NCBI GenBank assembly: GCA_013391385.1
Contig: JACBFI010000003.1
Span: 1-64,000, forward strand
Direction: 5' to 3'
DNA from: Sediminibacterium sp. Gen4
Lineage (GTDB): Bacteria; Bacteroidota; Bacteroidia; Chitinophagales; Chitinophagaceae
DNA: 64,000 nucleotides
This document shows, in pieces, positions 1-8,983 of the stretch. Made by a program: the position numbers and the translations under genes. The first letter of the stretch is position 1. Each line of letters starts with the position of its first letter. The notes beneath the pieces were generated by a model that saw only the letters and a list, made by a program, of their open reading frames with translations, searched no databases and was not told where the DNA came from.

Positions 1-105
1 TAAAGAACAAAATTAAAAAGATTAATCAAAACTTTGTTTCTTAACACAGAATCTCGGTGGTTTTACCACAGAGGTAAAGGAGTTTGGCGCAGAGTTGCAC
101 GGAGG

Positions 106-1311
106 TTATTTGAGGGCGAGTTCTTGATGGCTGGCTTTTCGCGAAGGTATCCATGCGGCGAGGAAGCCGATGGTGGTTACAGTTATGAGTACCAAAAAAT
201 AGTCGCCAGGTATCAGTTTAACAGGGTATGCTTTTACAATAAAAGTATCACCTGCCAGTTTAATAGGTTCAAATTTAATTTGTATCCAACAGATAATTGT
301 GGCGAGCAACATACCCAAAGCCGCTCCAAATCCGGCAAGTAATAATCCTTCTGATAAAAAAATAGCTTGAATTCGTTTTTGTGAGGCACCCATCGCTTGC
401 AATACAGCAATGTCTTTTTGTTTTTCCAATACCAACATGGTTAATGCTCCAATCATATTAAATGCAGCCACTACCAATATCAAAGAAAGAATAGCATAGA
501 TGACCCATTTCTCCAATTGCATCACTGCATATAAACTCTTATTTTGTTCATACCTGGTTTGCACCAAATATTGCTCTCCTAAAATTGACCGTAATTGTTC
601 TTTGATCTTATCTGCATCACCGGCTACTTTTATCTCAGCAGCACTGTATTCATCCGCTTCCATGTTCAACATATAACGGAAGAAAGCGAGATTGGTAAAA
701 GCATATTTATTATCAAATTCTTGTTGTACTTGAAAAGTACCGCTGGCGGTAATATTGTTAACACTGAGTCCATCCATGGAATTAAAACTGGCTTTCCTGT
801 TAGGTGTATACAACGTGAGTGGATAAATACCTCGTTCTACATCTGCCCCAATCGCATTTTCTATTCCGTAGCCTAATACAATAGACGGTGTTTCCAATGT
901 TCCCAACGCAAACTTTCCTCGCTTGATATGATCAGTAATTTTATTGGTAGCTACATATTGTTCATCCACCCCTTTTACCAATACAATGGACTGGTACGGA
1001 CCATTTACCAACAATGCTTTTTCTTCTGCTACCAAACTAAAAACAGCGACTCCGGGTGTTGACTTAATTTTTTGTTGCTGCTGCGTGTTGAGTGTGATGA
1101 TTTTCCCTTTTGCCGGAGCAATCCGAATATCCGTATAAAAATCTGTGTACAGTCCCTTAACCAGCTCTTCAAATCCATTGAATACACTGAGTATGATAAT
1201 AAGTGCTGCACAACCCACCGTAATAGCCGTTACGCTGATCCATGCAATGACATTGATGGCATTGGTAGATTTTTTCGATCTAAAATAGCGCCAGGCAAAG
1301 AGAAAGTTCAC
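106..1311 (-). CDS. LolC/LolE-type ABC transporter permease
   Basis: Inner-membrane permease of the FtsX/MacB superfamily, most like the LolC/LolE proteins that extract lipoproteins from the inner membrane. It is 401 residues long, as expected. The architecture is visible: one N-terminal transmembrane helix (about residues 20-45), a large periplasmic domain (about 50-260), then three C-terminal helices with the FtsX signature, including a conserved LEKQKDIAVLQAMGAS stretch before the last helices. The start is a GTG; no in-frame ATG is available upstream, and the N-terminus (FAWRYFRSKKSTNAIN) fits the family. No LolD ATPase is adjacent, so its partner must be elsewhere. The gene follows rbfA on the same strand, separated by a palindromic repeat. 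Family assignment is firm; lipoprotein export as the exact role is inferred. Confidence 0.85.
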   Translation of the reverse strand: MNFLFAWRYFRSKKSTNAINVIAWISVTAITVGCAALIIILSVFNGFEELVKGLYTDFYTDIRIAPAKGKIITLNTQQQQKIKSTPGVAVFSLVAEEKALLVNGPYQSIVLVKGVDEQYVATNKITDHIKRGKFALGTLETPSIVLGYGIENAIGADVERGIYPLTLYTPNRKASFNSMDGLSVNNITASGTFQVQQEFDNKYAFTNLAFFRYMLNMEADEYSAAEIKVAGDADKIKEQLRSILGEQYLVQTRYEQNKSLYAVMQLEKWVIYAILSLILVVAAFNMIGALTMLVLEKQKDIAVLQAMGASQKRIQAIFLSEGLLLAGFGAALGMLLATIICWIQIKFEPIKLAGDTFIVKAYPVKLIPGDYFLVLITVTTIGFLAAWIPSRKASHQELALK

Positions 1312-1349
1312 GGATGGATAATATGGATTTGGTAAATGACGATGATTTT

Positions 1350-1416
1350 GAGTGAGTAGTGAATAGTCAGTAGAGAGTATAAATGTCTCTCACTACTGAC
1401 TACTCACTATTCATTA
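1350..1416. repeat. Self-complementary intergenic repeat (rbfA / permease gap)
   Basis: Two arms built from GTGAGTAGT / GTCAGTAGT-like units (about 1350-1378 and 1385-1416) are reverse complements with a few mismatches and a short AT-rich loop. The right arm runs into the last codons and stop of rbfA. It belongs to the chromosomal palindrome family described in the findings and could act as a terminator or RNase III site. Confidence 0.75.
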
Positions 1417-1788
1417 TTCATTCCCTTCCCCCTTCTTCTCCTCACTAATATTCTTGAATATCTCTTCCATTTTGAACACATAATCCAAAGTGTCGTCGAG
1501 ATAGAAATGAAGAACGGGTATTCGGCGGAGTTGATGTTTCATTTTATCAGCCAATTCTTTCTTGATCTCCCATGCACGACCTTCTATCGTCTTCATGGTG
1601 GCTTTTGCATCTTTTACCTGGAACAGACTGAGATAAATTCTGGCTTCCAACAGATCGGGAGTAACTTTAACAGAGGAAATAGATACCATTCCTCCATCGA
1701 GCATGGAAAGATTCAGTCTCCTGAAAATATCATTCATTTCCTCTTGAATGGCTCCTGCTACCTGACGCTGACGTTTTCCTTCTTCCAT
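1414..1788 (-). CDS. rbfA: Ribosome-binding factor A
   Basis: RbfA binds the free 30S subunit and assists late 16S rRNA maturation. The 124-residue protein matches the family in length and layout: an N-terminal helix rich in Arg/Gln (RQRQVAGAIQEEMNDIFRR), the KH-like core with VSISSVKVTPDLLEARIYLS, and the PVLHFYLDDTLDYVFKMEEI segment near the C-terminus. The acidic and lysine-rich tail is encoded partly by the palindromic repeat downstream. It is divergent from the MsbA-like gene and precedes the LolC/E permease on the same strand. Confidence 0.95.
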   Translation of the reverse strand: MEEGKRQRQVAGAIQEEMNDIFRRLNLSMLDGGMVSISSVKVTPDLLEARIYLSLFQVKDAKATMKTIEGRAWEIKKELADKMKHQLRRIPVLHFYLDDTLDYVFKMEEIFKNISEEKKGEGNE

Positions 1789-1852
1789 GTTGAACTGTTT
1801 GATTGGCTGTAAAATTACTTACTTTGCTGTGTTTTACCGATTTTATCCTGAT

Positions 1853-3673
1853 ATGAAGCGTTTTTCAAGAATACTTTTTTACCTAAGGAGTCAGAAGCAG
1901 AACATCGTACTGTATTTGATTTTTACCCTATTCTCCATCCTTTTTTCATTGGTTTCATTGGCTATGTTGGCCCCTTTTCTACAATTGCTTTTCAATAAAT
2001 CAGCATTGATCAATGTTGAGCCGGCATTTGCGTTGACTGCCAACGGTGTGTTAAATTATCTAAAATACTTCATCAGCAAGCTCATTACGGAAAATGGGGA
2101 AGTGTATGCTTTAGGAGCTATTTGCGGACTTATTATCGTTTCTGTATTTTTTAAGAATGTTTTTACCTATCTCGCATTTCGAGTTTTAGCTCCCATGCGT
2201 AACCATGTAATGACCAAGTTGCGCGCCGACCTTTACAGCAAAATATTAGATCTTCCTATCGGATACTTTACAGAACAAAGAAAAGGCGATATCATCAGTC
2301 GCATGAGTAATGACGCCAATGAAGTAGAATGGAGTGTAATGGGTACACTCGAAGCATTGATTCGTGACCCACTCAACATCATCATTATACTTGTCTTTTT
2401 GGTTATGCTAAGTCCTGCTCTGTCATTATTCCTGCTGGTGCTGTTACCTCTTACAGGTTTTATCATCGGCAGATTGAGTCGATCATTGAAAAAGCAGTCC
2501 ACTTCTTCTCAGGAAAAATTAGGCACATTGATGTCGATTCTTGATGAAACACTTGGCGGATTACGTGTGATCAAGGCATTCAATGCCGAGAAAATATTAC
2601 ACAACAAATTCATCAGCAATAACAATACACTGAATCAGATCCGTAATAAGATGAATTTCCGGAAAGACCTGGCTTCACCCATGTCTGAGTTTTTGGGTGT
2701 GTTGGTATTGTCTTGTATTCTTTGGTTTGGCGGCAAATTGGTATTGGATGGACAATTCGGGTTAGAACCGGAAAGTTTCATCACTTATATTGTTTTCTTC
2801 ACCCAGATCATCAATCCGGCGAAATCATTGTCCGGCTCATTTTACAGCGCACAACGTGGTAGTGCTGCTATTCAGCGAATTGAGGAAATTTTAAAAGCGC
2901 CTGTCACCGTTACCGATCAACCCAATGCTAAAACCTTGACCGAGTTCAATCATAGCATCGAGTTCAACAATGTTTCTTTTTCATATGAGGATGTGACCAT
3001 CCTAAAAAATATCAACTTAAAAATTGAAAAAGGGAAAACCATTGCCTTGGTTGGATCATCCGGTGCGGGTAAAAGTACCCTCGCAGATCTCATCCCTCGT
3101 TTTCATGATGTAACCAATGGTGAGATTTTAATTGATGGTGTAAACATCAAAGCATACACACTACATTCCATTAGAAGTCAGATGGGTATTGTAACACAAG
3201 AGCCCATACTATTCAATGATACCATTGCCAACAATATTGCATTGGGTATCGATCATGCTGATCAAAGACAGATTGAGCAGGCTGCAAAAGTTGCCAATGC
3301 CTATGATTTTATTCAGCGAAAAGAAGAAGGCTTTGATACCAATATTGGTGATCGTGGTACCAAACTCAGTGGTGGTGAGCGTCAGCGTGTAACCATTGCA
3401 CGTGCCGTATTAAAAAATCCGCCGATTTTGATTTTAGATGAAGCAACTTCCTCATTAGATACAGAAAGTGAAAGACTGGTACAAGACGCTATCAATAATA
3501 TGATGCAACAAAGAACCTCTATAGTCATTGCCCACCGTCTCTCCACCATCCGTAATGCCGATGAGATCATCGTTCTCCAAAAAGGAGAAATAGCAGAAAG
3601 AGGTACACATGATGAATTGCTTTTGAGGGGAGGAATTTATAAGAAATTAGTAGAGATGCAGGAAGTGAGATAA
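1853..3673 (+). CDS. MsbA-like ABC exporter (fused membrane and ATPase domains)
   Basis: Half-transporter of the exporter type with six transmembrane helices (residues about 1-330) followed by the nucleotide-binding domain. The ATPase motifs are complete: Walker A GSSGAGKST with Lys407, Q-loop in MGIVTQEP, signature LSGGERQRV, Walker B ILILDEATS with Asp529 and Glu530, and the switch His in IVIAHRLST. Length (606 residues) and the TM-core sequence are most like MsbA, the lipid A-core flippase, but a lipid or drug exporter of the same family cannot be excluded. The chosen start gives MKRFSRILFYLR; the reading frame is open 22 codons further upstream but that part looks non-coding. A strong hairpin follows the stop directly. 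Confidence 0.87.
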   Translation: MKRFSRILFYLRSQKQNIVLYLIFTLFSILFSLVSLAMLAPFLQLLFNKSALINVEPAFALTANGVLNYLKYFISKLITENGEVYALGAICGLIIVSVFFKNVFTYLAFRVLAPMRNHVMTKLRADLYSKILDLPIGYFTEQRKGDIISRMSNDANEVEWSVMGTLEALIRDPLNIIIILVFLVMLSPALSLFLLVLLPLTGFIIGRLSRSLKKQSTSSQEKLGTLMSILDETLGGLRVIKAFNAEKILHNKFISNNNTLNQIRNKMNFRKDLASPMSEFLGVLVLSCILWFGGKLVLDGQFGLEPESFITYIVFFTQIINPAKSLSGSFYSAQRGSAAIQRIEEILKAPVTVTDQPNAKTLTEFNHSIEFNNVSFSYEDVTILKNINLKIEKGKTIALVGSSGAGKSTLADLIPRFHDVTNGEILIDGVNIKAYTLHSIRSQMGIVTQEPILFNDTIANNIALGIDHADQRQIEQAAKVANAYDFIQRKEEGFDTNIGDRGTKLSGGERQRVTIARAVLKNPPILILDEATSSLDTESERLVQDAINNMMQQRTSIVIAHRLSTIRNADEIIVLQKGEIAERGTHDELLLRGGIYKKLVEMQEVR

Positions 3674-3705
3674 CCCCCCGGCCCCCTGAAGGGGGCCGGG
3701 GGGTT
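3672..3705. repeat. Perfect 15-bp GC-rich hairpin with TGAA loop
   Basis: Arms AACCCCCCGGCCCCC (3672-3686) and its exact complement (3691-3705) enclose a TGAA loop. It lies between two convergent genes and begins in the stop codon of the exporter. There is no T-tract, so it is either a non-canonical terminator or a member of the intergenic palindrome family. Confidence 0.85.
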
Positions 3706-3707
3706 GG

Positions 3708-4661
3708 TTATTCGGCACTAGGCTTCACCAAACCCAGTTTCGCTTCTAAACTCAACGTAGCATGCGGCACCGCACGTAAGCGGGCTTTATCGATCAACTT
3801 ACCGGTTACACGGCAGATACCGTAGGTTTTGTTTTCGATGCGCATCAATGCTTTCTCCAGATGATCGATATAAGTGATCTGACGGCTGGCCATTTGGCTG
3901 AGCTGTTCTCTTTCCATGCTCATACTACCATCTTCCATGGTCATATAACGAGCATCGTCATTATCACCACCCATTTCATCTTTACGGGTAATCAGACCTT
4001 GTAGATAAGTCAGCTCTTTTTTAGCAGCTTCCAGTTTTTTATTGATCAACTCACGGAATTCATTCAGGTCCGCATCGCTGTATTTTACTAATGTTTCGTT
4101 GTTTCTCACAGTTTCTACTCTTTTTTCTAATGGTGTATAGCCGGGCTGATATGGAACGCTGCTTTTTGTGCTGGTTTTGGGAACCTTCACTTCTTTCAGT
4201 GGTTCAGGCGCTTTTCTAACAGGTTTTACAGGCGGTGCCGGTGGACCTTTAGGCTCTGGTTTCTTCATCGGAGGTAAAGGCGTGGATACAGGCTTTGCAG
4301 CAGGTGCTGGAGCTGTGGGCTTTACCGGAGCTTTCGCAGCAGGCTTAGCCGGTACAACTACTTTTTTCACAGGAGCCGGTGCCGGTTTAGGTGCTGGCTT
4401 GGCTGCTTTCACAGGTGCTTTAGCAGCCGGCTTAGGAGCAGGTTTAGCAGCAGCCTTTTTTGCAGGTGCTGGTTTTACTGCTGCTTTCTTAGCAGGAGCC
4501 GCTTTTTTAGCTGCCGGTTTAGGTGCTGGCTTGGCTGCTTTTTTAGGAGCAGGTTTAGCAGCAGCCTTCTTAGGCGCTGGTTTTGAAGCTGTTTTCTTGG
4601 CTGGTGCCGCCTTTGGAGCCGGTTTTTTCGCTGCCTTAGGGGCTGGTTTCTTAGTAGCCAT
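3708..4661 (-). CDS. TraR/DksA-family protein with an H1-like Ala/Lys/Pro tail
   Basis: The C-terminal half (about residues 170-317) is a DksA/TraR-type module: a coiled coil (ADLNEFRELINKKLEAAKKE onward), a segment ending in EKALMRIENKTYGICRVTG, and a LRAVPHATLSLEAK tail helix. Such proteins enter the RNA polymerase secondary channel. Only one Cys (in ICRVTG) of the usual four zinc ligands remains, so the finger is probably metal-free. Residues 1-150 are low complexity, mostly AKKAAPAKKA/PAPK units, resembling the tail of histone H1; a DNA- or nucleoid-binding role for that part is inference. The stop of ileS is 6 nt upstream, so the two genes are probably co-transcribed. Confidence 0.85.
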   Translation of the reverse strand: MATKKPAPKAAKKPAPKAAPAKKTASKPAPKKAAAKPAPKKAAKPAPKPAAKKAAPAKKAAVKPAPAKKAAAKPAPKPAAKAPVKAAKPAPKPAPAPVKKVVVPAKPAAKAPVKPTAPAPAAKPVSTPLPPMKKPEPKGPPAPPVKPVRKAPEPLKEVKVPKTSTKSSVPYQPGYTPLEKRVETVRNNETLVKYSDADLNEFRELINKKLEAAKKELTYLQGLITRKDEMGGDNDDARYMTMEDGSMSMEREQLSQMASRQITYIDHLEKALMRIENKTYGICRVTGKLIDKARLRAVPHATLSLEAKLGLVKPSAE

Positions 4662-4667
4662 ACGCTT

Positions 4668-7600
4668 TTATCCTTTTTTGTTTACTACCACTTTCAACAG
4701 GTTATCATTGACTTCGATCTCGGTACCCTCCGATAATTCAGGTACCCATTCAATGATATCTGCCAAAATTTCGCGGCAAATATAATCGTTATACTTAACA
4801 ATAGACTCCTTAAGGCCTTTAGCCTCAAGAACGGTCACGAATATACGGTCTGTGAGTTCAAAACCGCTTTCTTTCCGAATATTTTGTATCCGATTGACGA
4901 ATTCACGGGCATCTCCCTCCTGTTTTAGCTCCTCAGTGAGGGTAATATCCAGGGCTACGGTCAAACTACCCTTTCCTGCCACACTCCATCCCGGAATATC
5001 TTCTGCGGCAATCTCCACCTCAGATAATAAAATGGTAATCGTCTCGCCATCCAAATTCAAGTCTATTTGACCCGCTTTCTCAATCGTAGCGATCTCATGC
5101 TGACCAAATCCGGTGATCAATGCACCTGCTGCTTTCATTTTTGCACCTAGTTTAGTACCCAGTGCTTTGAAATTAGGCTTAATCTTTTTCTTGATAATAC
5201 CCTCTGTATCGGTGATGTATTCCATCTCCTTCACATTCACTTCTGCTTTAATCAGGTCTTCGATCAATTCCAACTGATGTTTCATATTGGGATCGAGTAC
5301 CGGTATCAACACTTTCTGCAAAGGCTGTCTTACTTTGATGTTTACTTTTTTACGCAGTGATAATACCAAGGAACATACATCCTGCGCCAATTGCATTCGC
5401 TCTTCCAATACCTCATCAATGGCTGCTTCATTTGCAACAGGGAAATCTGCATGGTGAACAGATGAAACATCAAACCTATTCGTTACAGCATTCAGGTTTC
5501 TGAACACCGCATCACTAAAGAACGGAGAAATAGGCGCCATCAATCTTACAATCGTCTCCAAACACGCATACAAAGTTTGGTAAGCACTAATTTTATCGGT
5601 TTCATAATCACCCTTCCAAAAACGACGACGACACAAACGCACATACCAGTTACTCAAATGTTCATCTACAAATTCCTCAATAGCTCTTCCCGCAATGGTT
5701 GGCTCATAGTCGTCCATCGCTGCGGTTACTTTTTTCACCAAACTATTGAGTGAAGAAAGAATCCAGCGATCAATCTCGGGTCTGTCTGCCAATGCAATCG
5801 GCGCTTCTTTGAATGCAAATCCATCTACATTAGCATACAGTACAAAGAATTGATAGGTATTGTATAAAGTGCCAAAAAATTTACGCTGTACTTCCTGAAT
5901 ACCTGCCAGATCAAATTTTAAATTATCCCAAGGTGATGCATTGGTGATCAAATACCAACGTGTTGCATCAGCGCCATATTTCTCAATAGTTTCAAACGGA
6001 TTCACTACATTACCCAAACGCTTACTCATTTTGTTTCCGTTCTTATCCAACACCAATCCATTACTTACAACGGTTTTGTAAGCCACACTATCAAATAGCA
6101 TCACACCAATTGCATGCAGGGTATAAAACCAACCACGTGTTTGGTCAACACCTTCTGCGATAAAGTCTGCAGGGAATGATTGTCCCTTATCAACCAATTC
6201 TTTGTTTTCAAAAGGATAATGCCATTGTGCATACGGCATCGCACCACTATCAAACCATACGTCGATCAGATCCGATACACGACGCATGGGTTTTCCTGAG
6301 ACACTCACCAGTACGATATCATCCACATAAGGTTTATGCAGATCAAGGATGCCTTCATGCAAATAGTTCTTGTTGACATCGCCACCTAATACTTCATTGG
6401 CTTTACGAATGCCTTCATTCAGTTCTTCGATGGAACCAATACAAACTTCTTCACTACCATCTTCTGTACGCCAAACAGGCAATGGGGTTCCCCAATAGCG
6501 ACTGCGACTCAAATTCCAGTCTACCATGTTTTCCAGCCAATTACCAAAACGTCCTTCACCGGTACTTTTCGGTTTCCAGTTGATGGTTTTATTCAATTCC
6601 ACCATTCTGTCTTTTACTGCTGTGGTTTTGATGAACCAAGCATCTAAAGGATAGTAAAGAATGGGTTTATCCGTTCTCCAGCAATGCGGATAACTGTGTT
6701 CGTATTTTTCAACTTTGAAAGCACGGTTCTCTTTTTTCAGTTTTACACAGATGTCTACGTTTACATCCACATAATCTTTCTCGTCTTTATAATTCTTCAC
6801 ATAGCGACCACTGAACTCACCCAATCCATCCACAAATTTTCCTTCTCTGTCCACCATGGTGAGAATACCGATATTGTATTTCTGTCCAACCTTATAGTCA
6901 TCTGCACCAAATGCAGGAGCTGTGTGCACGATACCGGTACCATCTTCAGTCGTTACAAAATCTCCACACAAAACACGGAAAGGTTTAGCACCCGGTGTGA
7001 TCTCTTCAACTACTGATGGTGAATTGGCTTCGTAAGGAAGCAATTGTTCATAAGTAGCATCTTCAATAGCAGATCCCTTGAACTCAGTGATAACTTTCCA
7101 AGGCAATAATTTTACTTCTGCATGGTATCCGGCAAAATCCCCATTTTCACCTTCCGGCTTGAAATACTTACCCAGTAAGGCTTTTGCGAGCACAACAAAT
7201 ACAGGTAAATGGGTATATGGATTGAAAGTTTGAACCAGTACATAATCAATATTCGGCCCCACCGTCAATCCTAAATTCGAAGGCAATGTCCATGGAGTAG
7301 TTGTCCATGCCATAAAAAACACCTCATCAGAACCTGCAGCATCAAAAAGAAATTGTGTCTTGTTGCTTTTGATTGCCTTGAACATTGCTACTGCAGATGT
7401 ATCCTTTACATCCTTATAAGTTCCGGGCTGATTCAATTCATGTGAACTCAATCCTGTTCCTGCCGCCGGAGAGTAAGGTTGTATGGATACACTTTCATAC
7501 AAGTATCCTTTTTTGTACAACTCACTCAATATCCACCACAGCGATTCAATGTATTTGTTATCGAAAGTGATATAGGGATCATTCAGATCTACCCAGTATC

Positions 7601-8021
7601 CCATTTTGGTAGTGATATCATCCCAAATGTCTTTGTAACGCATCACTGCCTCACGACATTTCTGGTTGTAATCTTCCACAGAAATTTTCTTGCCGATATC
7701 TTCTTTCGTAATACCCAGTTCTTTCTCAACACCCAATTCAACAGGCAATCCATGGGTATCCCATCCGCCTTTACGCTTTACCTGAAAACCTTGCATGGTC
7801 TTATAGCGACACACCATATCTTTCAACGTACGAGAAATGACATGGTGAATACCCGGCATACCGTTGGCACTTGGCGGACCCTCATAAAAAACAAAAGGTG
7901 TTTTGCCTTCTCTCAGCGCAACACTTTGCTCAAAAGCCTGTCCATCCTTCCATTTGGCCAGTATCTCTTTTTCGATAGCCGGCAGGTTCAATCCTGAAAA
8001 TTCAGCGTATTTAGCACTCAT
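4668..8021 (-). CDS. ileS: Isoleucine--tRNA ligase
   Basis: Class Ia aminoacyl-tRNA synthetase charging tRNA-Ile, 1117 residues. The signature HIGH-like motif is GIHH (residues 57-60, after GPPSANGMP) and the second signature is KMSKR (664-668). The editing CP1 domain lies between, with TTTPWTLPSNLGL, and the anticodon-binding domain follows (DRWILSSLNSLVKK). No CxxC pairs are seen in the C-terminal region, and the protein is longer than the E. coli enzyme, consistent with the eukaryote-like type-2 IleRS group; the subtype call is inference. It is followed at 6 nt by the DksA-like gene. Confidence 0.97.
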   Translation of the reverse strand: MSAKYAEFSGLNLPAIEKEILAKWKDGQAFEQSVALREGKTPFVFYEGPPSANGMPGIHHVISRTLKDMVCRYKTMQGFQVKRKGGWDTHGLPVELGVEKELGITKEDIGKKISVEDYNQKCREAVMRYKDIWDDITTKMGYWVDLNDPYITFDNKYIESLWWILSELYKKGYLYESVSIQPYSPAAGTGLSSHELNQPGTYKDVKDTSAVAMFKAIKSNKTQFLFDAAGSDEVFFMAWTTTPWTLPSNLGLTVGPNIDYVLVQTFNPYTHLPVFVVLAKALLGKYFKPEGENGDFAGYHAEVKLLPWKVITEFKGSAIEDATYEQLLPYEANSPSVVEEITPGAKPFRVLCGDFVTTEDGTGIVHTAPAFGADDYKVGQKYNIGILTMVDREGKFVDGLGEFSGRYVKNYKDEKDYVDVNVDICVKLKKENRAFKVEKYEHSYPHCWRTDKPILYYPLDAWFIKTTAVKDRMVELNKTINWKPKSTGEGRFGNWLENMVDWNLSRSRYWGTPLPVWRTEDGSEEVCIGSIEELNEGIRKANEVLGGDVNKNYLHEGILDLHKPYVDDIVLVSVSGKPMRRVSDLIDVWFDSGAMPYAQWHYPFENKELVDKGQSFPADFIAEGVDQTRGWFYTLHAIGVMLFDSVAYKTVVSNGLVLDKNGNKMSKRLGNVVNPFETIEKYGADATRWYLITNASPWDNLKFDLAGIQEVQRKFFGTLYNTYQFFVLYANVDGFAFKEAPIALADRPEIDRWILSSLNSLVKKVTAAMDDYEPTIAGRAIEEFVDEHLSNWYVRLCRRRFWKGDYETDKISAYQTLYACLETIVRLMAPISPFFSDAVFRNLNAVTNRFDVSSVHHADFPVANEAAIDEVLEERMQLAQDVCSLVLSLRKKVNIKVRQPLQKVLIPVLDPNMKHQLELIEDLIKAEVNVKEMEYITDTEGIIKKKIKPNFKALGTKLGAKMKAAGALITGFGQHEIATIEKAGQIDLNLDGETITILLSEVEIAAEDIPGWSVAGKGSLTVALDITLTEELKQEGDAREFVNRIQNIRKESGFELTDRIFVTVLEAKGLKESIVKYNDYICREILADIIEWVPELSEGTEIEVNDNLLKVVVNKKG

Positions 8022-8113
8022 AGTCTTTCGGTCAGCTTGAAAATTGCCTGTAATCCTTTAACAGGCAGGTTTTAAAGGCTGCGAAGGTATGAAATGTGGG
8101 GGAGGAAAAGGGA

Positions 8114-8264
8114 GGGTGAAAAGTGAAAAGTGAAAAGTCAAAAGTCAAAAGATGGTTACTGACGCAAAAAAAAATCTAATAAAATGATTATCAATAAGTT
8201 AAAAGAATGGATATCGTACGAATTCTTGCCCTTTCACTTTTGACTTTTCACTTTTGACTTTTGA
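8114..8264. repeat. Self-complementary GTGAAAAGTCAAAA repeat (ileS / hemJ gap)
   Basis: Left arm 8114-8151 is a run of GTGAAAA and GTCAAAA units; right arm 8229-8264 carries the complement. They are separated by about 77 nt with nothing recognisable. The right arm encodes the last codons of HemJ (FKSQK and stop). The rest of the gap up to the ileS start shows no gene. Confidence 0.8.
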
Positions 8265-8859
8265 ATTCATTACTCCTCATTCTCTTATACACCCGAATCG
8301 CACTCATGAGCAGCAGCACAAATAAGATCAGCCCAACCAGCCCCCATATAAAACTGAGGCTTTGTTTTACTACCACCAGCATGACGATAGAGATAAGGAA
8401 AATAGTGGCTACTTCATTCCAAATACGGAGTTGATTAGAAGAATATCGATAAATGCCTGCGATCTCCTGCTTAAAAATACGATGCAGAGAAAAATGATAG
8501 ACATACAAAAACAAAACAAAAATGAGTTTTACCAATAACCATCTTCCGGATGCATCAAAAACAACTTTATCCCAATTGCCATGAAATAAAACTGACAATC
8601 CAAAAATCAAAGTAAGAATCGCAGATGGCCAGGTGATCCCATACCATAAGCGTTTCATCATAATTGAAAACTGTTCACGCAACACTTTACATTCCATCTC
8701 ATTTTTATCTCCGGCCTCAGTGGCATAAATAAAAAGTCTAGGCATATAAAACAACCCCGCAAACCAGGTAACGATGAATATGATGTGTAGTGATTTGAGG
8801 TATTCGTACAAGAATTTGAAAATTTGAGAATTTGAAAATTTGAAAATGAAGATGCTCAT
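8248..8859 (-). CDS. hemJ: Protoporphyrinogen IX oxidase HemJ
   Basis: Membrane protein that oxidises protoporphyrinogen IX to protoporphyrin IX, the step before ferrochelatase. The N-terminal conserved block LHIIFIVTWFAGLFYMPRLF with its essential His is present, followed by a MKRLWYGITWPSAILTLIFG helix and further helices, in total four to five membrane segments. hemH lies directly upstream on the same strand, which supports the role. The first 16 codons of the ATG-started frame are made of palindromic repeat sequence; family members start at a position equal to the TTG at 8811 (LYEYLKSLHI), so translation may begin there, giving 187 residues. Confidence 0.88.
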   Translation of the reverse strand: MSIFIFKFSNSQIFKFLYEYLKSLHIIFIVTWFAGLFYMPRLFIYATEAGDKNEMECKVLREQFSIMMKRLWYGITWPSAILTLIFGLSVLFHGNWDKVVFDASGRWLLVKLIFVLFLYVYHFSLHRIFKQEIAGIYRYSSNQLRIWNEVATIFLISIVMLVVVKQSLSFIWGLVGLILFVLLLMSAIRVYKRMRSNEFKSQK

Positions 8860-8983
8860 TTTCAGTTACCAATATTTCATGTAATCTGTAAAGTTATAGT
8901 TCAATTTGATTGAAAGACTGTAAAATCATTCATTAAACCTTAGAACAACTCAATTTTCAAATTTTCAAATTGGAAAATTTTCA
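8811..8983. repeat. Self-complementary AATTTGAAA repeat (hemJ / hemH gap)
   Basis: Tandem AATTTGAAA units at 8811-8850 are the complement of TTTCAAATT units at 8950-8983, with nearly full identity over about 35 bp. One arm overlaps the 5' end of the hemJ frame and the other reaches the hemH stop codon. Confidence 0.8.

Noticed and set aside
34-105. ACACAGA / CACAGAGG-like repeat at the left edge
   Set aside because: It resembles the intergenic palindromes, but the partner arm is too imperfect or lies outside the window.
4168-4785. Long Gly/Ala-rich open frame antisense to the DksA-like gene
   Set aside because: It is the mirror of the AKKAAPAK tail; composition follows from the opposite strand and no family features are seen.
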